A stretch of 20,150 bases of DNA from Butyrivibrio sp. (GTDB lineage Bacteria; Bacillota_A; Clostridia; Lachnospirales; Lachnospiraceae): NCBI GenBank assembly GCA_024690635.1, contig JAILOW010000021.1:1-20150 (forward strand). Direction: 5' to 3'. The notes beneath the pieces are model-generated. The model was not told the origin of the DNA. It saw only the letters and a list, made by a program, of their open reading frames with translations, and made no database searches. The position numbers were made by a program, and so were the translations under genes. Shown piece by piece: positions 14,001 to 20,150 of the stretch (positions are counted from its first letter, which is position 1; each line of letters starts with the position of its first letter).

Positions 14001-14483
14001 TCAGATAGTAATCTGTATATTCCTTCCACTTCGCTGATAGGGATAATACGTAACTCCCGCAGCATCGAACATTCTCTTGGAAGCCCGCGTTGACGCGGAA
14101 GTACTGTATTTATCACTGTCATATACAACTGTTTTTATGCCTGCCTGAATAATGGCTTTGGCACATTCATTGCAGGGGAAAAGAGATACATAGAGCTTGG
14201 CTCCCACAAGGCTTCCGCCTCTGTAATTTAAAATAGCATTAAGCTCGCTGTGGGTCACAAAGGGATATTTGGTAAGAAGTTCGTCGTCTCCTTCTCTTTC
14301 CCAGGGAAAGTCCTCGTCGGAACAGCCCTTGGGAAAACCGTTATATCCCATGGAAAGGATATTGTTATCTGCACTTACTATGCAGGTACCTACCTGTGTA
14401 TTGGGATCCTTGGATCTCATAGCCGCAAGCTTGGCTACCCCCATGAAATATTCATCCCAGGAAATATAGTCCTCTCTCTTCAT
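14001..14483 (-). CDS. comEB: dCMP deaminase family protein (ComEB-like)
   Basis: Deoxycytidylate deaminase converts dCMP to dUMP, feeding thymidylate synthesis. The 160-aa product has the zinc-binding deaminase motifs HSE (in THSELNAI) and PCNEC, with the family opening WDEYFMGVAKLAAMRSKDPN and VGTCIVSADNNILSMGYNG. The GCSDEDFPWE insert is typical of the dCMP deaminase branch rather than cytidine deaminase. The frame is open to TTG 14504, directly after the upp stop, but the GGGGGG stretch 6 nt before ATG 14483 makes that the better start. It lies 21 nt after upp in the same operon. Confidence 0.93.
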   Translation of the reverse strand: MKREDYISWDEYFMGVAKLAAMRSKDPNTQVGTCIVSADNNILSMGYNGFPKGCSDEDFPWEREGDDELLTKYPFVTHSELNAILNYRGGSLVGAKLYVSLFPCNECAKAIIQAGIKTVVYDSDKYSTSASTRASKRMFDAAGVTYYPYQRSGRNIQITI

Positions 14484-14504
14484 AGGTATCCCCCCATAAA
14501 CCAA

Positions 14505-15134
14505 TTACTTGGTTCCGAAAATCCTGTCTCCCGCATCTCCAAGACCGGGAACAATGTAGCCGTGTTCATTTAATTTTTCATCAAGTGAGCCTACGTAGAT
14601 GTCTACATCAGGATGAGCTTCCTGCATTGCCTTAAGTCCTTCGGGAGCAGCAATGATGCACATAAAGTGAATCTTGGAGCAGCCTCTGTCCTTGAGCATC
14701 TGTATAGCGGCAACAGAAGATCCGCCTGTTGCAAGCATGGGATCAACCACAAATATCTCTCTTTCGGAAACATCTGCAGGCATCTTGCAATAATATTCTA
14801 CAGGTTTTAATGTCTCGGGATCTCTATAAAGGCCGATATGTCCAACCTTGGCTGCGGGAATGAGCTGAAGCATTCCGTCAACCATTCCAAGACCTGCTCT
14901 CAAAATAGGAACTATGCAGAGCTTTCTGCCCTTAAGTTCTTTTACTGTAGTTTTGCAGATAGGTGTCTCGATCTCAACGTCACGAAGCTGAAGATCTCTT
15001 GTAGCCTCGTAACAGATAAGCATTGCGATCTCGCCGATAGCCTGTCTGAAGTCCTTGGTACCTGTATCAGTTCTCCTGATGTACCCAATCTTATGCTGGA
15101 TCAGCGGATGATCCATAATGACAACTTTTCCCAT
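14505..15134 (-). CDS. upp: Uracil phosphoribosyltransferase
   Basis: Upp salvages uracil by joining it to PRPP to make UMP. The 209-aa product has normal length and all family blocks: [17 protein letters not shown] [31 protein letters not shown], the PRPP-binding [12 protein letters not shown] and the C-terminal uracil-binding [21 protein letters not shown] 15134 has AGGAGG 8 nt upstream. It follows rpiB by 46 nt. Confidence 0.97.
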   Translation of the reverse strand: MGKVVIMDHPLIQHKIGYIRRTDTGTKDFRQAIGEIAMLICYEATRDLQLRDVEIETPICKTTVKELKGRKLCIVPILRAGLGMVDGMLQLIPAAKVGHIGLYRDPETLKPVEYYCKMPADVSEREIFVVDPMLATGGSSVAAIQMLKDRGCSKIHFMCIIAAPEGLKAMQEAHPDVDIYVGSLDEKLNEHGYIVPGLGDAGDRIFGTK

Positions 15135-15180
15135 ACCTGTTCCCTCCTAATTGTTGTTTGCATTATATTAAAAGATCTAA

Positions 15181-15609
15181 TTATTCCTCTATCTGAGATA
15201 TTCTGCGACTGTGTTTTTCAAGACCTGAAAAAGGAGTATCGAGAAATACATCAACTATCTCGTTAGCAAGAAGCTTTCCTGTCATGCCGCCGCCCATTGC
15301 AAGTACGTTGGCGTCGTTGTGTTCTCTTGTAAGCCTTGCGGTTGTAGTCTCCGAGCAAAGAGCACATCTTACGCCCTTTACCTTGTTGGCAACTATCGAG
15401 ATGCCGATTCCCGTAGTACAGATAACAATACCCTTTTCACACTCTCCACTTGCAACAGCCTCTGCAGCTGCTCTTCCAAATTGAGGATAGTCGCAGGAAT
15501 CGGTATTGTAGGTTCCGAAATCCTTGTACTCTATTCCTCTCTCCTCAAGGTGCTTTTTTACTGACTCCTTGAGTTCAAATCCACCGTGATCTGATCCAAG
15601 TGCTATCAT
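15181..15609 (-). CDS. rpiB: Ribose-5-phosphate isomerase B
   Basis: RpiB interconverts ribulose-5-phosphate and ribose-5-phosphate in the pentose phosphate pathway, giving the substrate for PRPP synthesis. The 142-aa product has the RpiB/LacAB signatures SDHGGFELK (about 6-14), CTTGIGISIVANK (catalytic Cys about 64) and REHNDANVLAMGG. Glycine is more usual than threonine after the cysteine, a mild change. ATG 15609 follows an AGGAGGAG stretch. It lies 21 nt after sua5 in the operon. An allose- or galactose-6-phosphate isomerase role is possible in this family, but the operon favours RpiB. Confidence 0.94.
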   Translation of the reverse strand: MIALGSDHGGFELKESVKKHLEERGIEYKDFGTYNTDSCDYPQFGRAAAEAVASGECEKGIVICTTGIGISIVANKVKGVRCALCSETTTARLTREHNDANVLAMGGGMTGKLLANEIVDVFLDTPFSGLEKHSRRISQIEE

Positions 15610-15630
15610 ATTACTCCTCCTAATCTAATA

Positions 15631-16689
15631 TTATACCATTATTACGTTATGACCTGCAGCTTTTAGCAGCCTGTTCATAATTGCCTGACCTATTCCGCTG
15701 TCATCAAAAGACTCGGAGAACATCACATCCATCTCCTCATCGTCAAACTCACGCAGTACCTTAAAAAGTTCATGGGCGATGGTGCTCTCTTCGTTTCTGT
15801 CCCCGACGCTCTTAACAACATCCGCCGTATATAGATTTCTGGTTCTGTCAGTACTGATGACACCGACTTTTTTGCCCTGCTCCATCAGCTCTTTTGCTCT
15901 GTCATTAATATAAGAAACAACACGGTTCTCATCACCGCTTACTATGGTAAGCTCGCCCTTTGGAGCATAATGTCTGTACTTCATGCCGGGAGCCTTGGGC
16001 TTTTCCTTGGAGCTACCATCGATTATGGTCTTGTCGATATCTACGTCCCCAAGTACATCCTCCAGCATCTTCTGCGTGATGTATCCGGGCCTGAGTATCA
16101 TTGGAACCTCGGAAGTAAGATCCACGATGGTGGACTCAAGTCCTATTCCCACCTGACCTCCGTCTATGATCATCTCAATCTTGCCGGAGAGATCTTCAAC
16201 ACAGTATCTTGCAAGGGTGGGGCTTGGCCTTCCGGAGGTGTTGGCGCTGGGCGCTGCGATAAATCCGCCGGACTGCCTTATAAGTTCAAGGGCTATGAGG
16301 TTATTGGGCATTCTGATAGCTACAGTATCAAGGCCGCCTGTGGTCTCATAAGGAACCCTTTCGTTTTTATTAAGTATCATAGTCATGGGTCCCGGCCAAA
16401 ATCTGGCTGCAAGCTTTCTGGCCGCCTCGGGAACCTCTGTTACTATCTCCTCAAGGTGTTCTAAATCTGCCACATGCACAATCAAAGGGTTGTCGGAAGG
16501 ACGACCCTTTGCTGCGTATATCTTCTTTGAGGACTGCGGATTGAGTGCATCACCACCAAGACCGTAAACCGTCTCTGTGGGAAAAGCCACAAGACCGCCC
16601 TGCCTTATGATGTCACCTGCCCTTTTGATGGCTTGTTTTTCGGCATCCTCTATTCTATTTTCATCAATAACTACTACTTCTGTATTCAC
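15631..16689 (-). CDS. Threonylcarbamoyl-AMP synthase, Sua5 type
   Basis: Sua5 makes threonylcarbamoyl-AMP from threonine, bicarbonate and ATP for the t6A37 modification of ANN-decoding tRNAs. The product has the YrdC catalytic domain and the C-terminal Sua5 domain, hence Sua5 rather than the short TsaC. YrdC signatures are GGLVAFPTETVYGLGGDA, AAKGRPSDNPLIVHV and IAAPSANTSGRPSPT. The linker PGMKYRHYAPKGEL precedes the Sua5 domain. The frame is open upstream to ATG 16746, which would overlap the GH18 gene by 56 nt. I prefer GTG 16689, one base after the GH18 stop, with GGGGG 5 nt before it, giving 352 aa as expected. ATG 16719 remains possible. Confidence 0.9.
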   Translation of the reverse strand: MNTEVVVIDENRIEDAEKQAIKRAGDIIRQGGLVAFPTETVYGLGGDALNPQSSKKIYAAKGRPSDNPLIVHVADLEHLEEIVTEVPEAARKLAARFWPGPMTMILNKNERVPYETTGGLDTVAIRMPNNLIALELIRQSGGFIAAPSANTSGRPSPTLARYCVEDLSGKIEMIIDGGQVGIGLESTIVDLTSEVPMILRPGYITQKMLEDVLGDVDIDKTIIDGSSKEKPKAPGMKYRHYAPKGELTIVSGDENRVVSYINDRAKELMEQGKKVGVISTDRTRNLYTADVVKSVGDRNEESTIAHELFKVLREFDDEEMDVMFSESFDDSGIGQAIMNRLLKAAGHNVIMV

Positions 16690-16690
16690 G

Positions 16691-18391
16691 TCATCCCCCG
16701 ATATATCCGCTGATGACATCCCAAACGTCGGGTGTTTCCATTCCAAGGCACCACTCCGCTATTCCAGCTACGTTGTGCGCCTTCATTGAATCTATTTTCT
16801 GGGAAAGAGAAACTGCATCCTCCATCCAAAGCTGTGTATAAGTTCCGTCATCGGTGGTGAACTCACCATAGTTCTGTCCTGCTGAAGCATCCCAGGTCAT
16901 TTCCATGCTGTTGTTTGCTATAAAGTCCTTGGCCATCTTCATGGATACGGTCTCGCAGGAAAGCTCCGAGCCCTTAGTGCGCCAGATCCTGGTGTAGAAA
17001 GGAACTGCGTTGATGATCTTGGAAGGGTCAACATCCTCGGCAGCCTTGATGATACCGTTCTCCACATAGCCAAGAGATGCCACGGATCCTGCCTCGGAAG
17101 AGCCTGAGTAATGCTCATCATAGCCCATGATCACAACGTAATCCGCAACCACGCCCTGCTCTTTCAGATCATAATGATCATTGAAATCCATGGGAACGTA
17201 GTTGTCTATGGAAAAGACAAGTCCCTCTGCCCTGCAGGCAATGGACAGCTCTCTTACAAACTCGATAAAGGACTGACCGTCAGATGACTGAATAAGCTCA
17301 AAGTCAAGGTTAAGTCCGTCCGCTCCCACAGCGGTTGTGGCTGCAATGACATTTTCTATGGTAGCGGCCCTGTTGGCGGCAGATCTAAGCATATCCGATG
17401 TGGATACATCGCCCCCGTCAATGTTATTGAACAGTGCCCAAACCTCAATGCCCTGATCATGTGCCTTCTTTACATAAGAAGAGGAAGACAGATTCTCAAT
17501 ACTGCCCTCACTTGATGTAAGTGCAAACCACTTGGGGCAAAGAACATTTATGGAAGAAGTGCTTGCAAGCACGTCGTTTATGGTGTCATTTCCCGATACA
17601 GCGTAAATGGCGTGATAGCCCATGTTTATCAGATGATCCCTTGTAAGAGAAGTATACTCAGGCTCCTGATAATCCGTTACAGGAATGGGGCTCTTTGTAG
17701 TGATATCTTTTAATTTCTTGTTCTCAACGTAGCCGATAATGGAATCCGCACTCTTAACCTTGGTCCAGTTATCCAGCTCCTCCAAAACCACTACAGTCTC
17801 ATCTTTTTTAAGATCCTCCAGGATCTCGCTCTTAACACCGCCTCTGTGACGAAGCTGAGTATCCTTGGCTATGGTTGCCACGGTCTCATCCTCCCATGAG
17901 GTCGTAAGCTGCAGATGATTGGGCTCTGTAAATCCCTCGTAAAAGAAATTGGTGTATTTCTTTACATAATCAAGGGCCACATAAAGAGTCTCCCCTTCAA
18001 GCCTTGATATCACGTAAGCCTCTTCACCGGAATCGCCGGTGGAATCATGATAGGAAGAGGTTCCCACCTCAGATGTGATTATGGCTGTGGGGGTTGTATA
18101 AATAAGAAGAGAATCCTCTATTCCATAGTAGAATCTTTCATTTAAATACTTTTGAACAGATGCAAAATCCATATAGTAGGTTCCGTCCAAAAGCTTTGCT
18201 CTTTCTTCTATGATCTCGTTTCCGAGAACAATGGGAACATCGGTATCAGATGTTATCCCAAAATATGAGTCCAGGTCTGCTCTCTCCTCACTATAAGAAT
18301 ACTTTTTCAAAAACTGCTGCCCAACAAAAATTCCTGCGAATACAAAAATAAGGACGATTATAATAATCGCCGGAATAACTTTTTTCTTCAT
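16691..18391 (-). CDS. Membrane-anchored SH3 / GH18 cell-wall hydrolase
   Basis: The 566-aa product has one N-terminal transmembrane anchor (about 5-24). A copper-amine-oxidase-like N-domain follows (about 45-165: VPIVLGNEIIEERAKLL, YVALDYVKKYTNFFY), then a bacterial SH3 domain (about 170-230). The C-terminal glycosyl hydrolase 18 domain (about 250-566) carries the catalytic DGLNLDFE (358-365, acid/base E365), the MGYDEH segment with Y424 and the closing tryptophan strand GIAEWCLGME. This order resembles the spore-cortex and wall-lytic GH18 proteins of Clostridia (YaaH/SleL/YdhD-like), so the likely substrate is the glycan backbone of peptidoglycan. AGGAG precedes ATG 18391. It is the first gene of the operon. 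Confidence 0.88.
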   Translation of the reverse strand: MKKKVIPAIIIIVLIFVFAGIFVGQQFLKKYSYSEERADLDSYFGITSDTDVPIVLGNEIIEERAKLLDGTYYMDFASVQKYLNERFYYGIEDSLLIYTTPTAIITSEVGTSSYHDSTGDSGEEAYVISRLEGETLYVALDYVKKYTNFFYEGFTEPNHLQLTTSWEDETVATIAKDTQLRHRGGVKSEILEDLKKDETVVVLEELDNWTKVKSADSIIGYVENKKLKDITTKSPIPVTDYQEPEYTSLTRDHLINMGYHAIYAVSGNDTINDVLASTSSINVLCPKWFALTSSEGSIENLSSSSYVKKAHDQGIEVWALFNNIDGGDVSTSDMLRSAANRAATIENVIAATTAVGADGLNLDFELIQSSDGQSFIEFVRELSIACRAEGLVFSIDNYVPMDFNDHYDLKEQGVVADYVVIMGYDEHYSGSSEAGSVASLGYVENGIIKAAEDVDPSKIINAVPFYTRIWRTKGSELSCETVSMKMAKDFIANNSMEMTWDASAGQNYGEFTTDDGTYTQLWMEDAVSLSQKIDSMKAHNVAGIAEWCLGMETPDVWDVISGYIGG

Positions 18392-18417
18392 TTCCTGCTC
18401 CTTTACAATCGCCCTAT

Positions 18418-18446
18418 ATTATAACAGACTATTAAGTTTACGTCAT
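18418..18446 (-). promoter_or_regulatory. Promoter of the GH18-sua5-rpiB-upp-comEB operon
   Basis: On the minus strand ATGACG (18446-18441) and a perfect TATAAT (18423-18418) are separated by 17 bp, 27 bp or less from the GH18 start codon. The -35 has four of six consensus bases. Confidence 0.6.
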
Positions 18447-18520
18447 TATGAAAGTACTCGATGAATAATAGATTTACAGATGTATTCGGTGGGGTCCTCT
18501 TTCAACTGTTTGATTGTCAT
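18446..18520 (-). CDS. 24-codon small ORF, probably a gene remnant
   Basis: An ATG at 18520 overlaps the stop of the fragment upstream (ATGA) and opens MTIKQLKEDPTEYICKSIIH, ending after 24 codons at the promoter of the GH18 operon. The ATGA overlap is typical of coupled genes. The most likely reading is the surviving 5' end of a lost gene; a real small protein cannot be excluded. No family is recognised. Confidence 0.35.
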   Translation of the reverse strand: MTIKQLKEDPTEYICKSIIHRVLS

Positions 18521-18690
18521 TTTTTAATCACCTCATAACTACCTCCGTCACCAAAAGGACAGTTATCGTGATAAATTCCGAGAGCCTTGCGGTCAGGAGA
18601 ATAGTTTTCATTGACGTATTTTAATATGTAAGAGGCACCTACTACCAAACCCTCATATTCGCGCTTTAGAGAGCACAAAATATGGTATAA
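18517..18690 (-). pseudogene. Truncated 3' end of an unidentified gene
   Basis: A 57-codon stop-to-stop frame with no ATG. From about 18663 onwards it reads like genuine protein (REYEGLVVGASYILKYVNEN, then NYSPDRKALGIYHDNCPFGD), ending in GGSYEVIKK. The only candidate start is TTG near 18675, without a Shine-Dalgarno. It looks like the C-terminal remnant of a lost gene. I do not recognise the family. Confidence 0.4.
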
Positions 18691-18738
18691 TTAATATAGA
18701 AAAAAATCTAAATTTTGTTTTACACTTCTATGTTGTTT

Positions 18739-18889
18739 GTATAGTTTTTTAGGGAATTTTCATTAGAAACCATGTAAGACATCCTGCGTGATCGCAGGAA
18801 GATTAGAACATAAAACTAAGAAAAAACCTTTAAAAGTCGCCTCCTTTCCGGGTTTATACACTCGGCATCGGCGCCTCCAAAAACTATAC
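18739..18889. other. Candidate structured element bounded by an 11-bp inverted repeat
   Basis: GTATAGTTTTT (18739-18749) and AAAAACTATAC (18879-18889) are perfect inverted repeats enclosing 129 bp. Inside is a 6-bp hairpin CCTGCG-TGAT-CGCAGG (18783-18798), and CGCCTCC occurs twice (18837-18843 and 18872-18878). Read on the minus strand the CGCCTCC pair gives two GGAGGCG Shine-Dalgarno-like sites, the first followed by a five-codon frame MPSV-stop, and a TATAGT -10-like element at the edge. It may be a structured non-coding RNA or leader on either strand. No known RNA class is recognised. Confidence 0.4.
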
Positions 18890-18897
18890 TAGCACAT

Positions 18898-18943
18898 AAT
18901 TCTTAAGATTTACCGTCGAAAATTCTTAAGATTTCTTAAGAAT
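18898..18943. repeat. Three CTTAAG boxes upstream of mecA
   Basis: CTTAAG occurs at 18902-18907, 18925-18930 and 18935-18940. The first two lie in identical 14-mers, AATTCTTAAGATTT (18898-18911 and 18921-18934), 23 bp apart; the second and third boxes are 10 bp apart. They lie about 80-120 bp upstream of the mecA transcription start and next to the TATAGT element on the minus strand. Helical-turn spacing suggests a regulator site. Confidence 0.5.
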
Positions 18944-18987
18944 TAGGAAAAAGGGAAACTTTTTTCTCAAATATGACGATATATCTA

Positions 18988-19016
18988 TTGACATAGAATA
19001 CTGTTTCATCTAGTAT
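18988..19016 (+). promoter_or_regulatory. mecA promoter
   Basis: A perfect -35 TTGACA (18988-18993), 17-bp spacer and TAGTAT (19011-19016) place the start near 19023, about 25 nt before the ATG. Confidence 0.75.
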
Positions 19017-19047
19017 CTATGTATTCCAAAGTCAGGAGGTATGCATC

Positions 19048-19848
19048 ATGAAGATTGAAAAAGTCAACGATCATCAAATCAGATGTACACTTACCAGAGA
19101 TGACCTTGCGAAGCGCGACCTTAAAATAACAGAGCTTGCATATGGAACGGACAAGGCAAAAGGGCTTTTCCAGGACATGATGCAGCAGGCTAATTTAGAA
19201 TATGGTTTTGACGCTGAAGATACTCCTCTTATGATAGAGGCGATACCCATCAATTCGGAATGCATCGTTCTTATCATCACCAAGGTTGAGGATCCGGATG
19301 AACTGGATACCAGATTCTCCAATTTCGCTCCCTCTGTTCACGAAACAGATGAGGATGAAGACGAGGATGAGGGTGATTACGACGAGGACGAATATGATGA
19401 GGACGACGAAGAGGATGTTATGGGACTCTTCAAGAGACTTCAGCATAGCAACATGCCTGATTTCATGGATTCACCTTTTGCAGGTGCAGGATCCGATGCT
19501 AAAAAGGTAAAAGAAAAAACCACAGGTCCCCGCAAAAAAGACTTACCCGGCAGAAAGGGATCAAGGATTTTCTCCTTTGACTCACTTCACGAAGCCACCA
19601 GGTTTGCGGGAATTGTCAGCAGGAAATTCAACGGTAGGAATACACTTTACAAAAACGAAACAAACGGCAAGTTCTACCTCATCATCCACCAGGATGACAT
19701 CGAGGATGGAGTATTTGCCAACATCTGCTCACTTCTTACAGAATACGGCAAGACCGAGATCGGCAGCACAGCCGAGGAGCAGTATCTTTCAGAGCACTAC
19801 AACGTAGTCATCAAAGACAACGCTGTACAGGTTCTCTCCAGGATTTAA
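19048..19848 (+). CDS. mecA: Adaptor protein MecA
   Basis: MecA is the adaptor that delivers substrates to the ClpC ATPase, classically ComK in Bacillus subtilis. The 266-aa product has the N-terminal substrate-binding domain (MKIEKVNDHQIRCTLTRDDL, with LFQDMMQQANLEYGF near 40-54) and a C-terminal ClpC-binding domain (about 170-266, from RIFSFDSLHEATRFA to the C-terminus). They are joined by a linker that is extremely acidic at residues 101-123, about 20 Asp/Glu of 23. AGGAGGT lies 7 nt before ATG 19048. It is transcribed alone and shares a terminator region with the converging nifJ. Without comK in the window its targets are unknown; other proteolysis or competence roles are possible. Confidence 0.9.
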   Translation: MKIEKVNDHQIRCTLTRDDLAKRDLKITELAYGTDKAKGLFQDMMQQANLEYGFDAEDTPLMIEAIPINSECIVLIITKVEDPDELDTRFSNFAPSVHETDEDEDEDEGDYDEDEYDEDDEEDVMGLFKRLQHSNMPDFMDSPFAGAGSDAKKVKEKTTGPRKKDLPGRKGSRIFSFDSLHEATRFAGIVSRKFNGRNTLYKNETNGKFYLIIHQDDIEDGVFANICSLLTEYGKTEIGSTAEEQYLSEHYNVVIKDNAVQVLSRI

Positions 19849-19863
19849 TTGATTTTTTACTTT

Positions 19864-19900
19864 AAAAAAAAGGGCGTACACTTTCGTGTACGCCCTCTTA
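19864..19900. terminator. Bidirectional terminator between mecA and nifJ
   Basis: AGGGCGTACAC (19871-19881) and GTGTACGCCCT (19886-19896) form an 11-bp perfect stem with a 4-nt loop. An A-run at 19864-19870 gives a U-tract for the minus-strand nifJ transcript; on the plus strand CTTATTATG follows, a weaker tract for mecA. Confidence 0.85.
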
Positions 19901-19921
19901 TTATGATCTTTTTTAGTCAGA

Positions 19922-20150
19922 TCAGTCTTTTCCGTAAAGTGCAACAAGCTTCTCGAGGTAAGCTCTGTGCTCCTTAGCATGCTCAGCAGCTGCTGCGTTG
20001 AGCTTAGCAGCTCTCTCAGGATTCTTGAGCTTGAGTGAAAGGTATCTAACCTCACCGTCAAGGAAGCTCTGGAAGTCCTCTGTAGCAGGCTTGGAATCAA
20101 GAGTGAACTTGTTCTCTGCCTGAGGATTGAATCTGAACATATCCCAGTAT
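19922..20150 (-). CDS. nifJ: Pyruvate:ferredoxin oxidoreductase, C-terminal end (runs off the window)
   Basis: Only the last 75 codons are visible. The segment YWDMFRFNPQ, followed by NKFTLDSKPATEDFQSFL and GEVRYLSLKLKNPERAAKLN, matches the C-terminus of pyruvate:ferredoxin (flavodoxin) oxidoreductase, where YWxLxRFNP, FTLDSKEP and FLxGEVRYxSL are conserved. The enzyme decarboxylates pyruvate to acetyl-CoA, reducing ferredoxin, and is central to anaerobic metabolism. The thiamine-diphosphate and Fe-S parts are outside the window. Confidence 0.92.
   Translation of the reverse strand, partial: YWDMFRFNPQAENKFTLDSKPATEDFQSFLDGEVRYLSLKLKNPERAAKLNAAAAEHAKEHRAYLEKLVALYGKD

Noticed and set aside
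18739..18889. MITE or insertion-sequence relic
   Set aside because: The 11-bp inverted repeat ends are compatible, but no target-site duplication was found and no second copy exists in the window.
18837..18890. Known riboswitch such as lysine, cobalamin, c-di-AMP or glycine type
   Set aside because: Only loose resemblance in short purine-rich motifs; conserved cores of these classes are not present.
1..20150. CRISPR array, tRNA, rRNA or prophage genes
   Set aside because: No regularly spaced repeats, no cloverleaf sequence, no conserved rRNA segment and no phage structural or integrase gene were seen.

Overview
The window looks like a chromosomal housekeeping segment of a low-to-moderate GC anaerobic Firmicute, most likely a member of the Lachnospiraceae (Butyrivibrio/Roseburia-like). 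The indicators are the glgC-glgD-spoVG order, a two-domain DnaD followed by a DnaI-type helicase loader and an unusually long (about 400 aa) PRPP synthetase, a Sua5-rpiB-upp-dCMP deaminase operon, a MecA adaptor, and pyruvate:ferredoxin oxidoreductase. Assignments rest on reading motifs in the translated frames; no database search was run. I see no tRNA, rRNA, CRISPR array, transposase or prophage gene.

Layout. (1) 1-2637, minus strand: glgC, glgD and the start of spoVG; glgC is split by a one-base frameshift near 2065. (2) 2638-2858: divergent promoter region with a TAAACGTTTA palindrome. (3) 2859-4253, plus: murC with its own promoter and terminator. (4) 4254-4565: a leader region with one exact and two one-mismatch DnaA boxes, then the promoter of dnaD-dnaI-prs (4566-7991, plus). 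The 142-nt dnaD-dnaI gap carries two strong hairpins. (5) 8059-12272, minus: an operon of an 855-aa membrane-anchored protein of unknown function, a stand-alone FakA middle-domain-like protein, a LUD-domain protein and a HAD hydrolase. (6) 12310-12792, plus: a DUF402 gene whose promoter places the transcription start at the start codon (predicted leaderless). (7) 12801-18391, minus: six-gene operon of GH18 wall hydrolase, Sua5, RpiB, Upp, dCMP deaminase and a PcsB-like coiled-coil/SleB hydrolase. (8) 18392-19047: the only sizeable non-genic stretch, with gene remnants, a candidate structured element bounded by an 11-bp inverted repeat, and three CTTAAG boxes. (9) mecA (plus), converging on the 3' end of nifJ (minus).

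How the genes fit together: glgC/glgD make ADP-glucose for glycogen. murC, the GH18 protein and the SleB-type hydrolase concern the cell wall. dnaD/dnaI load the replicative helicase while prs supplies PRPP, which Upp also consumes. The dCMP deaminase feeds thymidylate synthesis. Sua5 makes the threonylcarbamoyl-AMP used for tRNA t6A.

The most promising unexplained signals are the DnaA-box cluster before dnaD, the paired hairpins before dnaI, the leaderless DUF402 promoter with a shared palindrome, the 855-aa protein with a degenerate C39-like C-terminus, and the structured element with CTTAAG repeats upstream of mecA.
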